Assembly (NCBI RefSeq): GCF_026898155.1
Contig: NZ_CP114029.1
Coordinates: 2,584,001 to 2,648,000 of the forward strand
DNA from: Jiella pelagia
GTDB lineage: Bacteria; Pseudomonadota; Alphaproteobacteria; Rhizobiales; Rhizobiaceae
Reading direction: 5' to 3'
DNA length: 64,000 nt
In this document: piece after piece, positions 36,462 to 45,871 of the stretch
Layout of the letters: each line of letters opens with the position of its first letter
Numbering within the stretch: position 1 is the stretch's first letter
Made by a program: the position numbers and the translations under genes
Notes under the pieces: generated by a model
What the model was told of the DNA's origin: nothing
Database searches by the model: none
Seen by the model: only the letters and a program-made list of their open reading frames with translations

Positions 36462-37508
36462 GGCCGTGTCCTTGGTGGTGGTGTAGGAGGCCGCGTGCGG
36501 AGCCTTCGGCGTAGCGCAGCGCGCGGCCGACGGTAGCGCTGGCGGTCATCGCCGATCTTCGAGAAGGTTCGGGTTGCAACACCTGGAACCTGAAACGGAG
36601 ACGACGATGACCGACGAGAGAATGGCGCTGATCGAGCTGATTGAGAAGCAGGCCGACAGCGACTTCGTCCGCGACATGCTGGCCTTCGCTGCCGATCGCA
36701 TCATGGAGATGGAAGTGGAAGCGCGCACGGGCGCCGCGAAGGGAGCGCGTTCGCCGTTGCGCGAGGTTCAGCGGAACGGCTATCGGGATCGCGACTGGGA
36801 TACCCGCGCCGGAAGGATCGCGCTGGAGATCCCGAAGCTGCGCAAGGGGAGCTACTTCCCGAGCTTTCTCGAACCACGCAGGACAGCCGAGAAGGCTTTG
36901 GTGGCCGTGATCCAGGAAGCCTATGTCCAAGGCATCTCGACACGCTCGGTCGACGATCTGGTAAAGGCCATGGGCGCCGGTGGGATGTCGAAGAGCCAAG
37001 TCAGTCGCCTCTGCGCCGACATCGACGAACGGGTGAACGTCTTCCTCTCGCGGCCGCTGGAAGGCGCCTGGCCCTATCTCTGGCTCGACGCGACCTATGT
37101 GAAGGTGCGCGAGGGCGGCAGGATCGTCAGCCGTGCCGTGATAATCGCCGTGGCGGTCAACAACGACGGCAAGCGCGAGGTCTTGGGCGTCGCGACCGGC
37201 CCGTCCGAAGCCGAGACGTTTTGGACCGAGTTCCTGCGATCTCTGGCCGACCGCGGCCTGCGCGGCGTGAAGCTGGTCATTGCTGACGACCACAAGGGCC
37301 TGCGCGCCGCCGCCCGCCGGGTGTTCAACGCCACCCACCAGCGTTGCCGCATTCACTGGATGAGGAACGCGCTTGCCCATGCGCCGACGAAGCAGCGCAT
37401 GGCGGTGGCGGCGATGCTGAAGACGATCTTCGCCCAGGAAACCAAGGCCGACGCCGAGAACCAGTGGGAAGTCGTTGCCGACGCTCTCCGGGAGAAACAG
37501 CCCAAGCT

Positions 37509-38846
37509 CGGAGCCTGGGACTGTCAGGAATTCCGTGTGTGGGCGGGCTTTTTAACATTGTCAGGCCATGGCCCGTGTGAAGCGCTCTCCGTAGATTATG
37601 GCGAACTGCGCCTTGGCCATCGCCCACTCACGCGGCGCCATCTTCCACTCCTTCTCGGCCCGGTTCAAGACAAGAAAGAGGAGCTTCATTGCCGCGTCGT
37701 CGCTCGGGAAATGGCCGCGGGCGCGGACAGCCCGGCGAAGCTTGGAGTTCAGTGCTTCGATAGCGTTCGTCGTGTAGACGATTTTGCGAACTTCCTCGGG
37801 GAAGGCGAAGAACGGGACGACCTCGGCCCAGGCCCGGCGCCAGCTCTGGCCGATGGCTTTGTATTTCTGACCCCATTCACCCTCCTCGAACGCCGTCAGG
37901 GCCTTCTCGGCAGTCCCGGCATTGCTCGCCCGATAGATCTCCTTCAGCGCGGCCGCGACGGCCTTGCGGTCTTTGTAGGAGGTGAAGTCGAGGCTGTGGC
38001 GCAGGAGGTGGACGATGCAGGTCTGAACCGTCGCGTCGGGAAAGACCGCGGTGATCGCCTCGGGAAAGCCCTTCAGGCCGTCGACGACAGCGAGGAGGAC
38101 GTCCTCGACACCGCGGTTCTTCATCTCGTTCATGACCCGAAGCCAGAACTTCGCGCCCTCATTCTGCTCCAGCCAGAGGCCGAGGATCTCCTTCGTGCCG
38201 TCGGCCCGGACGCCGAGGGCGATGTGCACCGCCTTGTTGCGGACGAAGCCTTCGTCCCGGATTTTGACCCTCAGTGCGTCAAAGAAGACAAGGGGATAGA
38301 CTGGCTCGAGCGGCCGGGCCTGCCAGGCGGCGACCTCGTCCAGAACGGCATCCGTCACGGCCGAGATCAGATCCGGCGAAACGTCGACGCCGTAAAGGTC
38401 GTGGAGATGCCCGACGATCTCGCGGTTGCTCATGCCGCGGGCGTACATCGAGACGACCTTCTCGTCGAAGCCGGGGAAACGACGTTGGTATTTGGCGATG
38501 AGCTGCGGGTCGAAGCTCGACTGGCGATCCCGCGGGACGGCGAGCTTGAACTTGCCGCTCTCCGTCGTCACCGTCTTCTTGCCGTAGCCGTTGCGGCCGT
38601 TTCCAGCGCCGCTCTCGCCGGCAAGATGATGATCCATCTCGGCATTCAGCGCCCGTTCGGCGAGCGCCTTCTTCAACCCATCGAGCAACCCACCGGGATC
38701 AAAGGCGGTCTTGGCATCGGCGCCGGACAGAAGCTGGTCGAGAAGCGCGTCAGGGATACTGGGTTCTTTGCGGCGGGCCATGGGTGATCTCCTTCGGTCC
38801 CATTATGCCCGCCCACACACGGAATTCCTGACAGTCCCCGGAGCCT
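37509..38846 (-). mobile_element. IS256-type element D, copy 2, with 8-bp target duplication
   Basis: Element proper 37517-38838 (1322 bp), perfect terminal repeats. Flanking octamer CGGAGCCT at 37509-37516 and 38839-38846. Confidence 0.92.
37561..38781 (-). CDS. IS256-family transposase, element D copy 2
   Basis: Same 406-residue protein as at 24413-25633, with no visible residue difference. Inserted in the transposase gene of element C. Confidence 0.93.
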   Translation of the reverse strand: MARRKEPSIPDALLDQLLSGADAKTAFDPGGLLDGLKKALAERALNAEMDHHLAGESGAGNGRNGYGKKTVTTESGKFKLAVPRDRQSSFDPQLIAKYQRRFPGFDEKVVSMYARGMSNREIVGHLHDLYGVDVSPDLISAVTDAVLDEVAAWQARPLEPVYPLVFFDALRVKIRDEGFVRNKAVHIALGVRADGTKEILGLWLEQNEGAKFWLRVMNEMKNRGVEDVLLAVVDGLKGFPEAITAVFPDATVQTCIVHLLRHSLDFTSYKDRKAVAAALKEIYRASNAGTAEKALTAFEEGEWGQKYKAIGQSWRRAWAEVVPFFAFPEEVRKIVYTTNAIEALNSKLRRAVRARGHFPSDDAAMKLLFLVLNRAEKEWKMAPREWAMAKAQFAIIYGERFTRAMA

Positions 38847-39316
38847 TGATGGACGCCTCCCGCGACGACGTGCTGGCCTATATGTCCTTCCCACGCGAGC
38901 ACTGGGCCCAGATCGCGTCGACGAACCCACTGGAACGGGTGAACCGCGAGGTGAAACGGCGGTCCGACGTCATCGGAATCTTTCCCAACGACGAGGCCAT
39001 CGTCCGCCTCGTCGGCGCCCTGATGCTCGAGACGAACGACGAGTGGGCCGTGGCGCGACGCTACATGAGCCTTGAAACGCTGGCCCGCATCACCGACAAT
39101 CCTACCATCAGACTGCCCGCCGTGGCAGCCTGATCAGCCTCGGACTTCTCCGAAGGTCGGCGCTCATACACCATCCCCGGGGACATGATCAACTGGGATC
39201 GTGTCCCCTGGCGTGGTGTAGCTGACGGCGCCGCACCGCGGTTCCGGCTAGACCGGGTTGATCAGCGGGCCACGGCTGGCAGGCTGATGAGAGGATTGGG
39301 GTGGTCCCGGTTTCCC

Positions 39317-41056
39317 GGCTCTTCCGCAGATTGTGTGGTTCATGATGCCATGAGGAACCGTCGGCGAAGGAGATCGAGGTTTCCGCGTCCGTACATTGAA
39401 CGCTTGAACAGTTTGAGCTTGGTGACCTGCCCTTCCGTTTGCGCGTTGCTCCAGCCGGTTTGCAAAGCGGCGTTGACTGCGCTGCGGTCCTGTTCGAGCC
39501 CTGCGGCGAAGGTTTCCATCGCACGCACGCCGCACGTTTTTGCTTCAAGAAGCCATGTGTCGAAGACCGGGCCGGCATCGCGAGCTTTCGTGCCGACACG
39601 GCGGACGAGGTCAACAAATCGACGGACGAGATGGATCAGGACGATGGCGTCACGGTCCTGGCCGATCCGCCGGATCACGTCGACTTCATCGACCGATCTC
39701 GTCTCGGGCGCCTTGACGATCATCCACGCGAGTTGCTGAGGCGAACGCAGGGACGGTGGTTGCGGGGCTTGCTGCGGTCGAGCATGATCGCCGTTACGAT
39801 GCGTGGTGAACTTCGAGAGGCCGGTCCGTCGATCCTGAAGCCACCGCCGAATTTGCTTGGGCGTTCCAGGAAAGCCCTGATCCCGGGCTTCACGCCAAAG
39901 CCGAAGACCGTTCTCGCAGCCCTCTGCCAATCGCGCTTCGAGCATCGGCAGATAAGGGTCGATGATGCTCCTCCGCGGCGCTCGAGCCGAGCGTTCGGGA
40001 AAGCTTTCGGCATGAGCAAACTTGCGCACGGTTGCTCGAGCCAGGCCGGTCGAACGGGTCATCGCCATCAGCGTCTCGCCCGCGAGATAGCGGCGGCGGA
40101 TGTCTTCATACTGGGCCATGCGCCGTCCTCGGCTATCGGCGGCACTCGTGGCGTCCGACCGCGTGCGGGGAAACGCCTTGGTGCGGCCCTTTCCTGACGT
40201 CTCTACGCTCTGGAGCGGCGGCAAACTCCGAAGCCGCGCATGAGCGCCTGCAGTCCATCGCTCGACCATTTGCCGCATGTTGGAGAGAAGATGCCAACGA
40301 TCGGCGACCTGGACGGCGTTCGCAGCGCCCGTCGTGATCCCACGACGGTATTCGGTCGAGCGATCCCGTGCGACGATTTCGATCTCAGGCCTTTGGCGAA
40401 GCCAATCGGTCACCGTTCCCGCCGTACGATCTGGTAGGAGGTCGATCGGGCAATGTCGCTCGAGATCGACGATGATCGTGCCGTAACGCAAACGCTTCTT
40501 CATGGCCCAGTCGTCAATACCGATGACCGTGGCCGGCGGCAGGACTGGCTGCGGCATCTGGCGGATCAGGCGCAGAACCGTGTCGCCGCTCACGGGCATG
40601 GCGATCTTCGCTGCAAGGCGGCTGCCTGCCGCGCCACCGAGAGCCACTCCGATCCTCGCCTGCGCCTTCGCCAGACGTTTGGTCCGTTGCGCCGAGGGCG
40701 CGATCAGCATCGGGAGTCGTTCTCCGAAAGTTTGGCGTCGGCAATTTGCGTTCTGGCAGGCATACCGCCGAACCCGCAGATCGAGCCGGACATGGCGACC
40801 AATCAGGGGCAGATCCAACGGACGCCGGTGATAGTACCCGTGAATGATTGTCGATCGCTGCTGACATTCCGGGCATGTTGCCCCGCTACGCCGGCTCTGC
40901 GCAGAAACGGATAATCCCGACGGCCCTTCGCGCCGGATCTCGACCGCAGAGGCAGCCGGGAACCATGGATATCTGAAGCATGCCTTCTCCACCGCATCAT
41001 CTGCGGTGTCAGAAAGAGTCGCAAAGCCTCATGACCACACAATCTGCGGAAGAGCC
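39317..41056 (-). mobile_element. ISL3-type element, copy C, with 8-bp target duplication
   Basis: 1740 bp, terminal repeats GGCTCTTCCGCAGATTGTGTGG. Octamer GGTTTCCC at 39309-39316 and 41057-41064. Confidence 0.92.
39340..40992 (-). CDS. ISL3-family transposase, copy C
   Basis: 550 residues. Same protein as copy B after residue 20; a one-base difference near 40937 changes the N-terminal frame, so the start becomes [18 protein letters not shown] core and zinc-binding cysteines are intact. Confidence 0.88.
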   Translation of the reverse strand: MEKACFRYPWFPAASAVEIRREGPSGLSVSAQSRRSGATCPECQQRSTIIHGYYHRRPLDLPLIGRHVRLDLRVRRYACQNANCRRQTFGERLPMLIAPSAQRTKRLAKAQARIGVALGGAAGSRLAAKIAMPVSGDTVLRLIRQMPQPVLPPATVIGIDDWAMKKRLRYGTIIVDLERHCPIDLLPDRTAGTVTDWLRQRPEIEIVARDRSTEYRRGITTGAANAVQVADRWHLLSNMRQMVERWTAGAHARLRSLPPLQSVETSGKGRTKAFPRTRSDATSAADSRGRRMAQYEDIRRRYLAGETLMAMTRSTGLARATVRKFAHAESFPERSARAPRRSIIDPYLPMLEARLAEGCENGLRLWREARDQGFPGTPKQIRRWLQDRRTGLSKFTTHRNGDHARPQQAPQPPSLRSPQQLAWMIVKAPETRSVDEVDVIRRIGQDRDAIVLIHLVRRFVDLVRRVGTKARDAGPVFDTWLLEAKTCGVRAMETFAAGLEQDRSAVNAALQTGWSNAQTEGQVTKLKLFKRSMYGRGNLDLLRRRFLMAS

Positions 41057-41110
41057 GGTTTCCCGGACATTTGGATAAGCTTGGTTCTCCCGAGAGAGAG
41101 GACGGCCCCG

Positions 41111-41395
41111 ATGACGGGAAAACGGAAGCGATATTCGGCAGACTTCAAGGCCAGGGTGGCACTGGAAGCGATCCGGGGCGAGATGACGTTGGCGCAACTC
41201 GCCGCCAAGCACGGCATCCACCAGACGATGATCAACGCTTGGAAGAAGCAGGCTATGGAAGGCATGTCCGGGGTTTTCTCGGGCAAGGCCGAAGCTGTCG
41301 AAGCGAGCCGGGAGGCGGAGATCGACCGGCTTCATTCGAAGATCGGCCAGCTGGTGGTGGAACGCGATTTTTTAGCGAAAGCCTCCGGTCGATGA
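41111..41395 (+). CDS. IS3-type X OrfA, copy 2
   Basis: 94 residues, identical to copy 1. The run of six T followed by A at 41368-41374 is a -1 slippery site shortly before its stop; ATGA overlap with OrfB at 41392. Confidence 0.9.
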   Translation: MTGKRKRYSADFKARVALEAIRGEMTLAQLAAKHGIHQTMINAWKKQAMEGMSGVFSGKAEAVEASREAEIDRLHSKIGQLVVERDFLAKASGR

Positions 41396-42246
41396 GTGTG
41401 GCACGGAGGCGAGAGATGATCGAGCCGGAGCATGCGGGACTGACGATCCTGCGCCAGTGCCAGCTCGTCGGGATCAGCCGGTCGGCCTATTACGGCCCGA
41501 TCAACGGCGAGAATGCCCTGAATATCGGCCTGATGCGGCTGATCGACGAGCAGTTCCTGGAAACGCCGTGGTACGGCTCCCGGCAGATGGTCCGTCACCT
41601 TCGCCGTCTAGGATACACGGTCGGCCGCAAGCGGGTGCGTCGGCTGATGGCCAGGATGGGTCTGGCGGCGATCTACCAGCGCCCGAGGACGACGATCCCG
41701 CACCCGGAGCACAGGATCTGGCCCTATCTTCTGCGCGACATGACGATCGACCAGCCCGACCAGGTCTGGTGTGCCGATATCACCTACGTTCCGATGCGGC
41801 GCGGCTTTCTCTACCTTGTCGCCATCATGGATTGGTACAGCCGTCGCGTCCTGGCCTGGCGCCTGTCGAACACCATGGACGCCGACTTCTGCATCGAGGC
41901 GCTCGAGGAGGCGATGACGCGGTTCGGCAAGCCGATCATCTTCAACACCGACCAGGGCAGCCAATTCACCAGCCCGCGCTTCACCACGGTCTTGACCGGC
42001 GCGGGCGTGAAGGTCTCCATGGACGGGCGCGGCCGCTGGATGGACAATGTCTTCATCGAGCGGCTGTGGCGCTCGCTCAAATACGAGTGCATCTATCTCC
42101 ATGCCTTCGAAACCGGCTCCGAGACGCGGGCCGGGATCTCGAAATGGATGGCCTATTACAACACTGAACGTCCTCATTCGACCCATGGCGGCGAGACGCC
42201 CGCCGAGGTCTACGAAGGCGTTAGCACAATCAAAATGGCGGCATGA
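41392..42246 (+). CDS. IS3-type X OrfB, copy 2 (intact)
   Basis: 284 residues starting MSVARRREMIEPEHAGL. HTH_21 region SAYYGPINGENA, then rve core: DQVWCADITYVPM, FNTDQGSQFTSPRF, WMDNVFIERLWRSLKYECIY (the DDE residues), ending VYEGVSTIKMAA. A frameshift at T6A would fuse it to OrfA. Confidence 0.9.
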   Translation: MSVARRREMIEPEHAGLTILRQCQLVGISRSAYYGPINGENALNIGLMRLIDEQFLETPWYGSRQMVRHLRRLGYTVGRKRVRRLMARMGLAAIYQRPRTTIPHPEHRIWPYLLRDMTIDQPDQVWCADITYVPMRRGFLYLVAIMDWYSRRVLAWRLSNTMDADFCIEALEEAMTRFGKPIIFNTDQGSQFTSPRFTTVLTGAGVKVSMDGRGRWMDNVFIERLWRSLKYECIYLHAFETGSETRAGISKWMAYYNTERPHSTHGGETPAEVYEGVSTIKMAA

Positions 42247-43476
42247 TCAACCACCAAGACCAAGCTTAAAGCAGCTGCCAGGCTGTGCGGGGAAAGGGGA
42301 CCACCTCAGATCATCGCTCAAGGGAGCGACGGATTCCAGTGTCATGTACCTGGCCCGCTGAACGGCCCACTCATCGTTCTGCTCGATCAGCATGGCGCCG
42401 ACGAGACGCAGGATGGCCTCGTCGTTTGGGAAGATGCCGACGACGTCGGTGCGCCGCTTGATCTCGCCGTTCAGCCGCTCGATCGGGTTCGTGCTGTGCA
42501 ACTTGGCACGATGCTCTCTCGGGAAGGTCATGTAGGCCAGCACGTCGGGCTCGGCGTCGTCGAGGATGGCGGCGAGCTTGGGCACCTTCGGCCGGATCTG
42601 GTCGGCGACGGAGCGCCATTGCAGGCTGGCGGCCTCGGGCGTCTCCTGGGCAAAGGCGGTGGCGATGAAGGCCGACACCACTCGGCGTCCGCTCTTGCCG
42701 GCATGGGCCAGCACGTTGCGCATGAAGTGCACCCGGCATCGCTGCCATGTCGCCGTCAGAACCTTGGTGACGGCCGCCTTGATGCCTTCGTGAGCATCGG
42801 AGACGACGAGCTTCACGCCGCGCAGCCCGCGCCGGGTCAGCTTGCGCAGGAACTCGGTCCAGATCGGCTCCGCCTCGGATGTGCCGATCTCTATGCCCAG
42901 CACCTCGCGTCGGCCGTCGGTGTTGACGCCGACAGCGATGATGACGGCGACGGAGACGATGCGACCGCCGCGGCGGACCTTCAGGTAAGTCGCATCGATC
43001 CAGAGATAGGGCCAGTCGCCCTCGATCGGCCGTTCGAGGAAGGCCTTCACCTTGCCGTCGATCTCTTCGCACAGCCTCGACACCTGGCTCTTGGAGATGC
43101 CGTCCATGCCCATCGCCTTAACCAGGTCGTCGACCGAGCGGGTCGAGATGCCCTGGACATAGGCTTCCTGAATGACGGCCGTCAGAGCCTTCTCCGCCAT
43201 GCGTCTCGGCTCCAGGAAGCCGGGAAAGTAGCTGCCCTTGCGCAGCTTCGGAATGCGCAACTCGACCGTGCCGGCGCGGGTATGCCAGTCCCTGTCGCGA
43301 TAGCCGTTGCGTTGCGCAAGGCGCTCGGTGCTCTTCTCGCCATAGCCGGCGCCGGTCGCAGTGCCGACCTCCAACTCCATCAGCCGCTCGGCGGCAAAGC
43401 CGATCATCTCGCGCAACAGATCGGCGTCCGGGGTCTTTTCCAGAAGGCTGCGCAGGCTCATCATGTCGTCGGTCAT
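42247..43476 (-). pseudogene. IS256-family transposase, element B copy 2, C-terminus displaced
   Basis: Same family as 22617-23846, differing there at a few N-terminal residues ([31 protein letters not shown]). The last ten codons (LISLPAVAR) lie beyond the nested IS3-type element at about 39260-39290, so this frame reads into that element and ends at 42247. Confidence 0.88.
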
Positions 43477-43634
43477 CAGAGGATCTCCGGTTGCGGTTAG
43501 GTCTCGCAACCCAAGCCTAACCGGAAACCGCTGGTGACCACTCGCCTCGCCAATCCCGTCCTACAGCGCGATGAAGGGCGCGGATGTGATCGGCGACGCT
43601 ACCGCTGAGCTACACCACGTGTGGGGACACGACC

Positions 43635-43642
43635 GACCGCGC
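43635..43642. repeat. Second half of a split 8-bp target duplication
   Basis: GACCGCGC directly after the 5' end of IS256-type element B copy 2; it is the complement of the octamer at 29500-29507. Confidence 0.7.
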
Positions 43643-43783
43643 TTCAAACGAGCACTCGCTGGAGCGCGTCGAGTGCGACCTCATCTGAATGCGAATTGTC
43701 ATTCGGCACGAAGTAGTGACCCCATCCGTTTCGACGCGATCATTGGCTTACCGTGCCGATCGGCGTCGGGACCCCGAGCCGAT

Positions 43784-45863
43784 TCACAATCTACCCGAGT
43801 TACGCACGTAGGTGACGTAAAATCCCTTGATCATTCGGTGCTCTTGCAGCCGATCGCCCAATGAGAAGCCTTGCGGCTTGCGCACTGGCGGTTGGAATAT
43901 GTCGAGGCCGCGATCCAGGACGATCTTCCAGCCCGTGTCGGTCGTGATGTCGCGCGCATGAGCGGTTCCTGTCCCGTCGAAGGCCCAACTGAAAACAACG
44001 CCGGTCCCCGTGGCAGCTTCCGAGATGGAATCGAGCAATTCCCTTTGCGCAGCGATGCCGCCATCATCGGGGCCTGTCACGAGGTGGATTTCGACCTGGT
44101 CTTCCGGCGGTTTGCGGCGGACGACCATCTCGACGAACTCCATCATGTTCCGGATCTGGTAGAAGATCCGGATATAGGGGTCGGTCACGACGATCCGAGA
44201 CGCGCCGTCGACATAGGCACCGAAGAGCTTTTCGTAGCTGATGCCTTTCCGGTTTTCAGCGAAGACAAGATGGCCTTCCTTCGGTCCCTCGATCTTCTCA
44301 GGAAGCTTCAGAGGGCTCGGCGCCGTGTCGGCGGCGGTCCTTTCCGGCTCGGCGGCTTCGCTCGTCTCTTCGGGCTCAGAGGCGCTGGCACGTCCGCCGC
44401 CATAGAACTGCGGATACTCCTCTTCCTCGACCGTCGCGACCATGCGCTTCTTCCCGTCCAGGCCGACATAGTGGAAGTCGACATCGGGATAGGTGCTGTC
44501 GATCCGGAAGAGCTGGTCCTTCACGCGCTTGCGGCATTCCATGGCGAGATGAAGAAGCTCATCGACCTCCGCTTCCGTCTCCCCGCCGTTCGGAAAGAGG
44601 ACCTTCAGGAGCCCGGAGGCGGTCTTGTAGACGGCATCGCGGTCACGCGTGGAAATGCTCTTGCCGACGGTGAAGTGCTGGTCCACGCGCAGCGCAAAGT
44701 CCTGCGAGCGCAGATGGCGCAGGATTTCTGCGAGGTAGTCGACGATGAAGCCGTAGCCGGAGGTGAACATCTCGCCCCGGATCACGTCCACCTCCCAGCC
44801 GGGCAGGTAGGCATGCAGGCGATCGATGAAGGCGCTGTCGTGGAATTGCGGCGGCAGCGCCTCGAACAGGTCGCTGTTCTTCAGCATGTAGGGAACGTTG
44901 TGGTCGGTGTTGCCGACGAAGGCGAAGCTGGCTTCGGCGCCTATCGGATTGATGCCGCGCGAAAAGCTCTTGTTCGCCATGTAGTTCTTCATGATGTCGA
45001 CGAGGGCTTTGTTGGCCGTCTTGTTGCGTCCGGCGAACTCGTCGAAGGCCACGACGTCCCAGTAGCCGACGAGCCCGATCCGCCCGTTCGAATTGTTCAC
45101 GAAGAGCTTGGGGACCGACACCTCGCCGCCGGAAATGAGCTGGCCGTGCGGTGAGAACTCCGAATAGATGTGCGACTTGCCCGTTCCCTTCGGGCCGAGC
45201 CTCGATGATGTTGTAGTTGCGCTCGACGAAGGGGATGAGGCGCATGAGCTGCAGCAGCTTGCTGCGCCTGCCGAAGACGCTCGGATCGAAGCCGATGCTC
45301 TGCAGCAGCAGGTCGATCCATTCTTCCGTGGTGAAGGCATCGCGCGCCTTCAGATAGCCGTCGAAGTCGACCCGGGCGATCTGGATCGGCTTGACGGTTT
45401 CCAGGATCCATGGCGAAACCCGCGCATCCTCTGAAAACTCGTATTGCACGTCGGCGATGCACCACACGCCGGTGACCAGCAGCCGCGGATGGGCTTTGAC
45501 GGTCGGGCTGTCGACGGCGACCTTCTTGATGCCGAGGTTCTCGAAGGTCGCTTCATAGCTGTCGGTCTTCTCGTTCAAAGAGACGCTGATCTGGTCGATG
45601 ACCTTGTGCCGCCCCTTCTCGCGGATGGTCGACTGGACGAGCCGTGCCTCGCTGCGATGGACGTAGTGCTTGCGCAGGATCTCCTTCACCGTCTCGATGC
45701 CCGTCTCGATCGAGGCCTCGTCGTCGGTCGCGCAATACTGGCCGAGCAGATATTCGAGCACGTAGGTGGGAACGATCGCGTTGCCCTTGACCGCCTTCAC
45801 GAGATCTTTGCGGACGACGTAGCCGGCGAAATGGTCGTTGATCTTGGCGTCGAGCGCGCTCAT
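43784..45863 (-). CDS. brxL: BREX protein BrxL (AAA+ core, PLD/MIT_C-like C-terminus; frame restored at GAGCCTC)
   Basis: Last gene of the BREX operon, 692 residues after repair at 45197-45203. The Walker A motif IELGPKGTGKSHIYSEF (about residues 221-237) spans the break and is only complete when GAGCTC is read. Then DVVAFDEFAGRNKTANKAL (Walker B region). An acidic Glu/Ala-rich linker follows, then a C-terminal domain with ISYEKLFGAYVDGASRIVVT, DPYIRIFYQIRNMMEF, GTAHARDITTDTGWKIVLDR and GLDIFQ, which I read as the MIT_C/phospholipase-D-like fold seen in this BrxL type. BrxL is required for phage restriction and forms DNA-binding ring assemblies. Confidence 0.92.
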
Positions 45864-45871
45864 CGGGGACC

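Larger units (their letters stand above)
36607..39133 (+). pseudogene. IS256-family transposase, element C copy 1, disrupted
   Basis: The first part (36607-37516) and second part (38847-39133) together equal the intact 398-residue transposase at 60776-61972. Landmarks [15 protein letters not shown] and [15 protein letters not shown] lie on opposite sides of the insertion. Confidence 0.9.
36462..39190 (+). mobile_element. IS256-type element C, copy 1, interrupted by element D copy 2
   Basis: Ends GGCCGTGTCCTTGG (36462) and, as complement, GATCATGTCCCCGG (39190). Subtracting element D (1322 bp) and its 8-bp duplication leaves 1399 bp, exactly the length of copy 2. No target duplication flanks it, so its surroundings have been rearranged. 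Confidence 0.88.
39297..42308 (+). mobile_element. IS3-type element X, copy 2, with ISL3-type insertion in its left end
   Basis: Ends TGGGGTGGTCCCGGTTTCCC and, as complement, TGAGGTGGTCCCCTTTCCCC. Flanking GAT triplets. Transposase genes are intact, so this copy may be the functional one if the split left repeat is tolerated. Confidence 0.85.
39197..43634 (-). mobile_element. IS256-type element B, copy 2, containing nested IS3-X and ISL3
   Basis: Outer ends GATCGTGTCCCC (39197, 3' end) and, as complement, GGTCGTGTCCCCAC (43634, 5' end). The IS3-type element X sits near its 3' end with a 3-bp duplication GAT (39294-39296 and 42309-42311), and an ISL3-type element sits in turn inside that. Confidence 0.85.
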
